6,099 nucleotides of DNA from JBEIUO01 sp964549785 (GTDB lineage Bacteria; Planctomycetota; Phycisphaerae; Phycisphaerales; UBA1924), in contig CAZJXA010000208.1 in NCBI GenBank assembly GCA_964549785.1, positions 1 through 6,099 of the forward strand, in the 5' to 3' direction. The position numbers were made by a program, and so were the translations under genes. Below are positions 1 through 6,099 of the stretch, piece after piece; the stretch's first letter is position 1, and each line of letters opens with the position of its first letter. A model generated the notes under the pieces. That model was not told the origin of the DNA and made no database searches. It saw only the letters and a list, made by a program, of their open reading frames with translations.

Positions 1-519
1 GCAGCGGGGTGGGTTGCCGGGGACGGTGTGTTTGTGCTGGACGCGGAGTCATCGCTTTGGCGGTTCGCGACAAAGGACGGCGCGCGGAACGAGGATCGCC
101 TTGAAACCCGGGAGAAGATCCAGTTCCCGCTCGCGGCGGAGGCTGTGGGCGATCGGCTGATGATGAGTTCGGCGAACGGGGTGCTGCTGTTTGAAGCCGA
201 CGGCACGCTGGCGGGGTCGGACGCGGTTCAATCGGTGGGAACCCTCATGCAGCCCCTGGCGGGTGCCGGGGGCGTCGTGATGATGGAGGCGTATGCGGAC
301 CGGTCGGAATCGGACGTGGCGGATGACCTCAAGAAGTTGCGGATTTATGTCCTCGATGACCGGAGCGCGCGGTTGACGGATTCCAAGCGGATCGCGCTAC
401 CGGACCCGCCGCGCGGGATGCATTTGCTGAACAACAAGGTGTTGATCCGGTGCGGTCGGGCCACAATTGTCATTTCAGGGAAGCAGCAAGGCCTGGCCCT
501 GGAACGGGGCGTCCGATGA
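1..519 (+). CDS. C-terminal part of an unrecognised beta-propeller-like protein (5' end outside window)
   Basis: The frame is open from base 1 to a TGA at 517-519, giving 172 residues, so the gene starts left of the window; the GTG at 28 is simply an in-frame codon. I do not recognise a family. The visible part has repeated short beta-strand units of the type hydrophobic-Gly-Asp-x-hydrophobic strand followed by a polar turn (VAGDGVFVLDAES, AVGDRLMMSSANGVLLFEADG, and near the end LLNNKVLIRCGRATIVIS). This pattern resembles PQQ-like or WD-type beta-propeller blades, in which each blade reads out a value and then a label. No catalytic motif or membrane segment is seen here. The last 45 bases overlap the 3' end of the convergent oxidoreductase, so the two stop codons interlock. 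The propeller assignment rests on strand periodicity only. Confidence 0.6.
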   Translation, partial: AAGWVAGDGVFVLDAESSLWRFATKDGARNEDRLETREKIQFPLAAEAVGDRLMMSSANGVLLFEADGTLAGSDAVQSVGTLMQPLAGAGGVVMMEAYADRSESDVADDLKKLRIYVLDDRSARLTDSKRIALPDPPRGMHLLNNKVLIRCGRATIVISGKQQGLALERGVR

Positions 520-1800
520 GTGTGTCGGTACGCCGGGCGGCCCTGCTGTGGGCGCGGGGCGATGCAGGGCGGCGATCTCGATGTCGGCATCCAGCCCGGT
601 GATGAGGTCGGCGAGGTGCTCGGCAGCGATGGCCGCATAGGTGAAGCCGTTGCCGGAATCTCCGGCGATGACGTACTGCCGGTTGCGCTCGGGGATCGGA
701 CCGATGAGGGCAAACTCTCCCTCGGGTTCGTAGATGCGGCCCCACCAGCGGGCGAGCGTGGCGCCAGCATGGGGCACATGCATCCGCGTCCATCCATCGA
801 CCTTGTCAAAGTGGGCGGGGGCGTCGCCGGGCGAGTGGCTTTCACGGTCGTCGCCGCCGATCACGAGCATGGGCTCGCCGTCGGCTGAACGGGCGGTGCG
901 GAGGTAGTGATAAGGGGCCGATTCATCCTCCCAGTAGCCGTCCCAGAGGAGTGTCTCGGGTTCGTGAACCCCCGCAGCGCCGGGCTCGTGTTCGACTGAC
1001 CCGGCCGAGTCGTCCGACGCGAGCCGGTACGCCACTGCGTATGACGTCGAAACGGTGAGGGGTCGCACCAGTCGCTGGACCTCGGAAGGGAGTTGATGGC
1101 AGGCGTAAATGACGTGGTCGGCCTGCACGGTGTGGCCTGATGCGGTGCGGACCAGATTCGTCGCGGTGACATCGACGACCGCGGTTTGCGTACAGACTCG
1201 CCCGCCGCGACGAACGACCGCCTCGGCGAGGCCGTCCAAATAGGCGACGGGATCGCAGACGGCCTGGTGGGGGAATCGCAGGTGCGACTCTCCGTGGCCG
1301 ATCACGGTTTGCGCGGGCGCGGGCACGAGATCGCAGGCGATTCCCGCGGCCTGTGCGGCTTCGAGTTCCTGTTGCAGCAGCCGGTTGCGCTCCGAACGTT
1401 GGGAATCGGGAACCACCAAGGCCCCAAAGACGCGCCGGAACGCAGCGTCGATTCCTTCTTCCCGGGCCACCGATTCCAGCCACTCGATGGCCCGCTTGTG
1501 GGCCCGGGCCGCGACGCGTGCGGCGTCGGGACCGTGCTCTTGGGCGAGCTTGAAGTACCGTTCATCGAGCGCAGTGACGAGGTGGGCGGTGGATCGCGAG
1601 GTTTGGCCGTGTGCGATGGTGCGGGCGTCGAGGATGATTACCGCAACGTTTCGTCGAACGAGTTCGAAAGCGAGAGCAAGCCCTGAAATCCCTGCGCCGA
1701 TGATGCACACGGTGGTTATTTCGGACTCGGCGAGCGGGGAGTGCCAGCCAATCGCCTCGGCGTGCCACACGCTGTGAGGCTGTTCGAGAATTCGTTCCAT
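475..1800 (-). CDS. FAD-dependent oxidoreductase, DAO (D-amino-acid oxidase/glycine oxidase-like) family
   Basis: This 441-residue flavoenzyme would oxidise a C-N or similar bond of a small amine or amino-acid-like substrate; the substrate cannot be read from sequence. Residues 31-60 form the Rossmann FAD-binding unit, with GAGISG at 35-40 and an acidic Asp58 ending the second strand for the adenosine ribose. Residues 67-74 (QTSRSTAH) are the loop typical of the group whose Bacillus member is YhfW. Near the C-terminus, residues 376-400 (YVIAGDSGNGFTYAAIAAEH and following) are the second FAD-contacting segment of DAO proteins. Many relatives carry a C-terminal Rieske [2Fe-2S] domain; here only a Pro-rich tail (415-441) follows. 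No signal peptide is seen, so it is probably cytoplasmic. I chose the ATG at 1800-1798 because it places the Rossmann strand about 30 residues in. An upstream in-frame start at 1869 adds 23 unlikely residues and would overlap ribBX. It is divergent from ribBX, and its 3' end overlaps the propeller gene by 45 bp. Confidence 0.9.
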   Translation of the reverse strand: MERILEQPHSVWHAEAIGWHSPLAESEITTVCIIGAGISGLALAFELVRRNVAVIILDARTIAHGQTSRSTAHLVTALDERYFKLAQEHGPDAARVAARAHKRAIEWLESVAREEGIDAAFRRVFGALVVPDSQRSERNRLLQQELEAAQAAGIACDLVPAPAQTVIGHGESHLRFPHQAVCDPVAYLDGLAEAVVRRGGRVCTQTAVVDVTATNLVRTASGHTVQADHVIYACHQLPSEVQRLVRPLTVSTSYAVAYRLASDDSAGSVEHEPGAAGVHEPETLLWDGYWEDESAPYHYLRTARSADGEPMLVIGGDDRESHSPGDAPAHFDKVDGWTRMHVPHAGATLARWWGRIYEPEGEFALIGPIPERNRQYVIAGDSGNGFTYAAIAAEHLADLITGLDADIEIAALHRPAPTAGPPGVPTHSSDAPFQGQALLLP

Positions 1801-1860
1801 TGCCTGTAGCGTGCGCGCGGGAAGCGGGGCCTGGGGTGAAAGGAGGCTAACAATGCACTC
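1801..1860. promoter_or_regulatory. Divergent intergenic region between oxidoreductase and ribBX
   Basis: This 60 bp gap must hold the 5' signals of two divergent genes unless promoters lie inside the coding regions. I see no convincing -35/-10 pair on either strand. It is too short for an FMN riboswitch, and no RFN-type conserved blocks are visible upstream of ribBX. The only strong signal is the Shine-Dalgarno at 1839-1846. Confidence 0.4.
1839..1846 (+). promoter_or_regulatory. Strong Shine-Dalgarno (AAAGGAGG) upstream of ribBX, oddly spaced
   Basis: AAAGGAGG is a near-perfect anti-16S match. Its end lies 14 nt before the ATG at 1861, which is long for initiation there. It is 6 nt before an out-of-frame ATG at 1853, which opens a 34-residue ORF ending at 1957. 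A second SD-like stretch (GGAAGAGG, 1935-1942) precedes an in-frame ATG at 1945 (Met29 of ribBX). The true ribBX start is therefore not settled by spacing. The 1861 ATG is kept because it retains the SVEEAM helix that normally begins DHBP synthase. Confidence 0.55.
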
Positions 1861-3123
<1,263 letters not shown>

Positions 3124-3154
3124 CCAGACCGGTTCGGACGCGTCGGCGCACGGG

Positions 3155-3200
3155 GTCGGCAGTCGCTTCAGCGTACTTTATTGGCGTGGTTCTTGCCGAC
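3155..3200. terminator. Possible bidirectional terminator stem between ribBX and phytase
   Basis: GTCGGCA (3155-3161) pairs perfectly with TGCCGAC (3194-3200), forming a 7 bp stem around a 32 nt loop in the 77 bp gap between two convergent stop codons. The loop is long and no clear T-tract follows on either strand, so intrinsic termination is doubtful. Position is the main argument. Confidence 0.25.
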
Positions 3201-4331
3201 TCACTTGGGTTTCGCGGCCTCGTCCAGGCCCTTCTGAATCTCGCTCCAGGCGACAAACTTGAAGTTCTGGTTTTCGGCCATTCCCTCGGCGTCGGTGTTT
3301 TCACCGTCCTGTGCCACAAAGAGGCCCGCGGCGAACGGTCCGCCCAAGTCAGCGGTGGTCACCGCGATGCCGTCGGTTTCGGTGACACCGTCGATGCCCT
3401 CGGAGCCCTCGATGCGGAAGCGGGCCAAGCGCGTGTGGGGCTCGGCGCGGGTGTAGACGGTGAACGAATTGTTGCCCTGATTGGAGCAGATGAGGTAGCC
3501 CTCGCCTTGGCCCGCATCGGCGATCGTGAGGCCCTCGATATCGGCGACCAAGTGCCCGGAAGGGCTGGCGGTGGTTGCGGAATCGACGAGGGTTTTCTCG
3601 GTCGATGCAGAGTCCATCGATATCTTCCAGATGCCGCGGGCTTCTTCGCCGACGAAGGCCCAGCCGTGATGAGTGTCGATCACCATGCCCTCGGTTTGGG
3701 AGTCGAATCGGAGCGTGCGATTGAGGCCGCCCGCGGTCAGATGGCGGTCGGTTATCGAGATGCTCCAATCTTCCAACACACCGGACTTGTCATTGACAAG
3801 CAGCCGAAGGGTGTTGCCGACCATGCCGCAGGCGAGGCCATAGGGCTCGTCAACGCCGACTTCAAGAATGGAATCGGCGCGGTTCGGGGTTGTGGACACG
3901 ACGCCGGGGGAGAGCGACTTCCGCGGGGCGGGTTCGAATTGCTTGAGTCGGCGCGTGACGTTATCGCCCCACCAAAGGAACACCTCGCGGCTATCGCGTT
4001 GACCGGTCATGACGACCGTGTCGCCGCCCGGAACCGGCGCTGCATCGACATTGTTCACGCGTCCCACCGGGAGAAATTGGATCTCTTGGCCGGTCAAGGA
4101 GTAGACGGCGAGCCCCGATCTCTTGTTCGTACCCAGCACTATGGACCGCGTGCTGTCGCTCGGGTGGATCCAGATCGCCGGGTCGTCGGCGGCGTCGCCC
4201 GTTGCCTCGACGGGTTCGGTTTCACGGATCGCGCGAACGGTGAATTCCGGGAGGGCCGCCGCGGCGGGCGCCGTGACCGTTGGCGGCTGGAGTGGAGGGA
4301 CGAGGGCGACAAGGGCGAGAAAAGTGTGCAT
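3201..4331 (-). CDS. Secreted beta-propeller 3-phytase
   Basis: This enzyme is a calcium-dependent beta-propeller phytase that removes phosphate from phytate (myo-inositol hexakisphosphate). The 376 residues match the family along their whole length: GDAADDPAIWIHP (45-57), GTNKRSGLAVY (67-77), VNNVDA (92-97), SQTEGMV (211-217), VGEEARGIWK (227-236), ADIEGLTI (263-270), SNQGNNSFTVY (283-293), DGVTETDGIAV (314-324), GLFVAQDGEN (336-345) and QNFKFVAW (355-362). The acidic residues in these loops (Asp47-Asp50, Glu214, Glu229-Glu230, Asp264, Glu266, Asp314, Asp320, Asp342) are the kind that bind calcium and phosphate in the Bacillus enzymes. Residues 4-14 are hydrophobic and Ala-rich sequence follows, suggesting a signal peptide, though it lacks the usual N-terminal positive charge. 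The ATG at 4331-4329 has no Shine-Dalgarno (C-rich upstream). A start at 4469 would overlap the divergent gene and adds residues unlike the family. It shares a 24 bp divergent promoter region with the cyanophycinase-like gene. Confidence 0.93.
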   Translation of the reverse strand: MHTFLALVALVPPLQPPTVTAPAAAALPEFTVRAIRETEPVEATGDAADDPAIWIHPSDSTRSIVLGTNKRSGLAVYSLTGQEIQFLPVGRVNNVDAAPVPGGDTVVMTGQRDSREVFLWWGDNVTRRLKQFEPAPRKSLSPGVVSTTPNRADSILEVGVDEPYGLACGMVGNTLRLLVNDKSGVLEDWSISITDRHLTAGGLNRTLRFDSQTEGMVIDTHHGWAFVGEEARGIWKISMDSASTEKTLVDSATTASPSGHLVADIEGLTIADAGQGEGYLICSNQGNNSFTVYTRAEPHTRLARFRIEGSEGIDGVTETDGIAVTTADLGGPFAAGLFVAQDGENTDAEGMAENQNFKFVAWSEIQKGLDEAAKPK

Positions 4332-4355
4332 GGGGGGACAAGATAGACTGTGATC
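4332..4355. promoter_or_regulatory. 24 bp bidirectional start region between phytase and cyanophycinase-like gene
   Basis: Only 24 bases separate the two divergent start codons, and neither has a usable Shine-Dalgarno. On the + strand TAGACT (4344-4349) is a 4/6 match to the -10 consensus and would place transcription initiation about at the ATG at 4356. On the - strand TATCTT (4345 down to 4340), also 4/6, would start about 2 nt before the phytase ATG at 4331. The two hexamers overlap by two bases. This suggests leaderless or near-leaderless transcripts from mutually exclusive promoters. No convincing -35 was seen, so this is inference. Confidence 0.35.
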
Positions 4356-5639
4356 ATGAAGAAGGCACGAACCGAACGATTGGCGTTGCTGCGTCTGGGG
4401 ATGGTCTCCATCGTTTGGCTCGCCGGAAATACCTACGGGCAACCGGAATCGTCGGTGGCATTGCGCCAAGTTGTCGAACCCGCTCCGATACGGGGGTGGG
4501 TCGCCGCGGAGGGCGGCGGGATGGGCGGTTGCGAAGGATGGACCGAGGAATATTTCGGATGGATGGTCGAGCGGGCGAAAGGTGTGGCGGCTGGAGGGAA
4601 GGTGCGGGCGGTGGTGCTGGGAGCGGTGCCGCTGGATGAGCCGGACGAGCGGCTGAAGGTCCTGGAGGATCTAGGGGCCGAAGCGACGGGTCTGGTGGTC
4701 GATCAATCGAACGCCGACTCGGTCGGGGTCGCGGAGGCCTTGGCGGCGGCGGACCTTATCTTCATCCGGGGTGGGGATCAGTCGAGGTACGTGAACTGGT
4801 GGAGGGGAACGTTGACCGAGTCGGCGATCCGGGGGGTCTTTGAACGGGGCGGGGTGATCGGTGGAACGTCGGCCGGGTGCGCCATCTTGGGTGAGGTGTC
4901 GTTCGATGCCCGCATCGATTCGCTTTCGAGCGTGGAAGCGCTGACCGATGCGCGACACCCGAATATCACGATCACACGCGACTTCCTCGGGCTGGTGCCG
5001 GGGGTCATGTTCGATTCCCATTTCGGGGAGCGGAGCCGCCTGGCCCGCGGCGCGGTGCTGCTGGCGCACGCGAACGAACAATCGGGGCCCGGTGACCCGC
5101 TCGCGGTTTGGAGGCGCGATCGCGGGAAGAAGCCCATCCGGCTGATGGGCGTCGATCCGTGCACCGCGGTTATGGTGGCGTCCGATGGGTCGGTATCGAT
5201 CATGGGCCGCGGGCGGGTGACGACGTTGCTGCAATCGGGGGAGACCACGGTGTCGCTGGAAGCCGGAAAGCCGCCGATGGTGGGGCCGCTGGTCTACTCC
5301 GCACAGGACGCGGCGGCACGCGGCGACTTCACTGGAGTGCACCGGGGCACCCCGCCCGAGGCGGTCTCCATTCTTGCCACGACGTGGGATCGCAAGGGGT
5401 CGGCGGAGTTGGAGACGTTTCTCACAGAAGGCGGTGCCAAAGGTGACCTCCGGGTTGTGGGGATGCACCCGATGACCGCGACGCTCGAGGGGTCGATGGT
5501 GAGGCTTGGTTCTGAAAATCCCGCACCCGTTTCCGCCCTTGTGATCGATGTCGGCGGGTTCGGTGTGCCCGGCTATCCGCACGGAACGGGAAGGTTGTGG
5601 GTGGTTCCGGTTTCCGGGAAGCTGGATTTGAAGCACTGA
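4356..5639 (+). CDS. Secreted cyanophycinase-like serine peptidase (peptidase family S51)
   Basis: Cyanophycinases are serine exopeptidases that cut the Asp-Arg storage polymer cyanophycin to beta-Asp-Arg dipeptides. The 427-residue protein starts with a signal peptide (KKARTER, then hydrophobic 10-23). Family signatures follow in order: GWVAAEGGGMGG (47-58), FIRGGDQSRY (136-145, the GGDQ loop), GGTSAG (169-174, nucleophile Ser172), DSHFGERSRLARG (220-232, catalytic-type His222) and MGVDPCTAVMV (264-274). The nucleophile motif reads GGTSAGC, where Ala usually follows the second Gly. Typical cytoplasmic cyanophycinases are about 270 residues; the excess here is the signal peptide plus a C-terminal extension (about 313-427) that I do not recognise. 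The extra length and export resemble extracellular CphE-type enzymes. Cyanophycin as substrate is not proven; another beta-linked or acidic peptide is possible. The ATG at 4356 is preferred to the in-frame GTG at 4350, which adds two residues. Neither has a good Shine-Dalgarno. The gene is divergent from the phytase. Confidence 0.87.
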   Translation: MKKARTERLALLRLGMVSIVWLAGNTYGQPESSVALRQVVEPAPIRGWVAAEGGGMGGCEGWTEEYFGWMVERAKGVAAGGKVRAVVLGAVPLDEPDERLKVLEDLGAEATGLVVDQSNADSVGVAEALAAADLIFIRGGDQSRYVNWWRGTLTESAIRGVFERGGVIGGTSAGCAILGEVSFDARIDSLSSVEALTDARHPNITITRDFLGLVPGVMFDSHFGERSRLARGAVLLAHANEQSGPGDPLAVWRRDRGKKPIRLMGVDPCTAVMVASDGSVSIMGRGRVTTLLQSGETTVSLEAGKPPMVGPLVYSAQDAAARGDFTGVHRGTPPEAVSILATTWDRKGSAELETFLTEGGAKGDLRVVGMHPMTATLEGSMVRLGSENPAPVSALVIDVGGFGVPGYPHGTGRLWVVPVSGKLDLKH

Positions 5640-5642
5640 GTG

Positions 5643-5677
5643 GCCAGGGAAGCGCACGCGTTTTCGGTGACCCTGGC
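5643..5677 (+). terminator. Possible terminator hairpin after the cyanophycinase-like gene
   Basis: GCCAGGG (5643-5649) pairs perfectly with CCCTGGC (5671-5677) starting 3 bases after the stop codon, with a 21 nt loop. There is no T-tract downstream, so it is a weak candidate for intrinsic termination and could merely protect the 3' end. Confidence 0.3.
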
Positions 5678-5720
5678 TTGCGAAACCGCCGCCGGACAAA
5701 TCCTAACAACCCCCCGGTAG

Positions 5721-5746
5721 CGCGATACGGGCCGATCCCGTGCGCG
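5721..5746 (+). promoter_or_regulatory. Hairpin abutting the Shine-Dalgarno of the 59-residue ORF
   Basis: CGCG (5721-5724) pairs with CGCG (5743-5746), and ACGGG (5727-5731) pairs with CCCGT (5737-5741). This makes a 9 bp stem with a small internal loop (AT opposite G) and a 5 nt CCGAT loop. The last base of the stem is the first G of GGGGAGG (5746-5752), the ribosome binding site. The stem could modulate access to that site or act as a terminator without a T-run. It is seen in sequence; the function is inferred. Confidence 0.35.
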
Positions 5747-5759
5747 GGGAGGCTTCCTC

Positions 5760-5939
5760 ATGTTTGGTCTGTTTTCGCTGGTGGGAAAGACGATCACCGC
5801 ACCCTTATGGCTTCCTTGGAGGGCCTACAAAGGCTTGTGGTGGGCGTTTGACGTCACTCCGAAGACGGTTCGCAAGCCGGTTGCGAAGGGTGACCCGGCC
5901 AAGGCACCGGCGGCGGCCGTCGGCAGCAGCCAGAGATAG
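5760..5939 (+). CDS. Small hypothetical protein (59 residues), possibly membrane-associated
   Basis: This ORF is just under 60 residues. It has an ATG preceded by GGGGAGG (5746-5752) with ideal 7 nt spacing, the best Shine-Dalgarno-to-start arrangement in the window. Residues 1-30 are hydrophobic and tryptophan-rich (LFSLVGKTITAPLWLPWRAY, then GLWWAF), compatible with an amphipathic or membrane-contacting helix. Residues 35-59 are Lys/Ala/Pro-rich and look disordered. I recognise no family. Its last 115 bases overlap the incoming minus-strand ORF that ends at 5825, and in the shared stretch both frames place their third codon positions at the same bases, so codon bias there cannot tell them apart. 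GC3 of the non-overlapping first 22 codons is lower than is typical here, which counts slightly against it. It may be real, with the minus ORF also real or spurious. Confidence 0.45.
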   Translation: MFGLFSLVGKTITAPLWLPWRAYKGLWWAFDVTPKTVRKPVAKGDPAKAPAAAVGSSQR

Positions 5940-6099
5940 CGCACGTTCAGGGAACGCAGACGCGGCACGAAGGACAGGGCGAACACGAGTGCGGCCGCAC
6001 TCCAACCGAGCGCCGAGACTTGTGCCGATTCCACGGTGCGGGGCACGCCCGGCTCGAACGAAATTGGGGCCGACGGCATGTCGAGTTCCGGGAAGCGTC
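5825..6099 (-). CDS. C-terminal end of a probable membrane protein (5' end outside window)
   Basis: The minus frame is open from the right edge to a TAG at 5827-5825, giving 90 visible residues, so the gene probably begins outside the window. The internal ATG at 6079 has no Shine-Dalgarno and is unlikely to be the start. Two hydrophobic stretches are visible: ALGWSAAALVFALSFV, followed by the basic RLRSLNVR, and YLWLLPTAAAGALAG. This gives a hairpin of two short transmembrane helices with a positive loop, then a tail ending SNAHHKPL. GC3 in the part not shared with the opposite ORF is about three quarters, consistent with real coding sequence in this genome. I cannot name the family. It is convergent with, and overlaps by 115 bp, the 59-residue plus-strand ORF. 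Confidence 0.5.
   Translation of the reverse strand, partial: RFPELDMPSAPISFEPGVPRTVESAQVSALGWSAAALVFALSFVPRLRSLNVRYLWLLPTAAAGALAGSPFATGLRTVFGVTSNAHHKPL

Noticed and set aside
1186..1686. Plus-strand ORFs antisense to the oxidoreductase
   Set aside because: The minus frame has the Rossmann fold and DAO C-terminal segment; the antisense frames show no coherent protein.
1700..1860. FMN (RFN) riboswitch upstream of ribBX
   Set aside because: The gap is only 60 bp, and no RFN-type conserved blocks were found there or in the adjacent antisense coding region.
3128..3144. Short palindromes ACCGGT and GACGCGTC in the convergent gap as operator sites
   Set aside because: Palindromes of 6-8 bp are expected by chance in GC-rich DNA, and they lie between two stop codons where an operator would serve no promoter.
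3186..4346. 386-codon plus-strand ORF antisense to the phytase
   Set aside because: It is long only because of high GC; the minus-strand frame matches beta-propeller phytase end to end, and the antisense translation is low-complexity Gly/Ala/Asp/Arg sequence.
4671..5699. 342-codon minus-strand ORF antisense to the cyanophycinase-like gene
   Set aside because: The translation is Arg/His/Pro-rich with no domain, and the plus frame carries clear S51 motifs.

Overview
This is a GC-rich (roughly two-thirds G+C by eye), densely packed bacterial window with no RNA genes, mobile elements, CRISPR arrays or large repeats. High GC3, mostly weak ribosome binding sites, very short intergenic gaps and a secreted phytase next to a secreted cyanophycinase-like peptidase suggest an environmental bacterium. 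Planctomycetota (Phycisphaerae-like) would fit, but that is an inference from general character, not from a marker gene.

Layout, left to right. (1) The 3' end of an unrecognised beta-propeller-like protein enters from the left edge (+, ends 519). (2) A complete FAD-dependent DAO-type oxidoreductase (-, 475-1800) is convergent with it, and the two overlap tail-to-tail by 45 bp. (3) Divergent from the oxidoreductase across 60 bp is a RibBA-architecture protein (+, 1861-3123). Its DHBP-synthase domain is mostly intact, but the GTP cyclohydrolase II domain has lost every zinc cysteine and the RxxGRGIGL motif, so it is RibBX-like rather than a working RibBA. The DHBP-synthase domain also carries Gln where the metal-ligand His of the GHTE motif normally sits. 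(4) Convergent with it is a beta-propeller 3-phytase (-, 3201-4331). (5) Only 24 bp separates the phytase start from the divergent start of a secreted peptidase S51 / cyanophycinase-family protein (+, 4356-5639). (6) A 120 bp gap contains two hairpins and a good Shine-Dalgarno. It leads to a 59-residue ORF (+, 5760-5939), which conflicts over 115 bp with the C-terminal end of a membrane-protein ORF coming in from the right edge (-, 5825-6099).

Two themes link neighbours. The oxidoreductase and ribBX pair an FAD consumer with a flavin-precursor gene. The phytase/cyanophycinase pair would release phosphate from phytate and a nitrogen-rich dipeptide from cyanophycin-like polymer outside the cytoplasm, from one compact bidirectional promoter. 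The features most worth following up are the degenerate RibA domain with the His-to-Gln change, the misplaced Shine-Dalgarno and possible upstream ORF at ribBX, and the possibly leaderless divergent promoter at 4332-4355.
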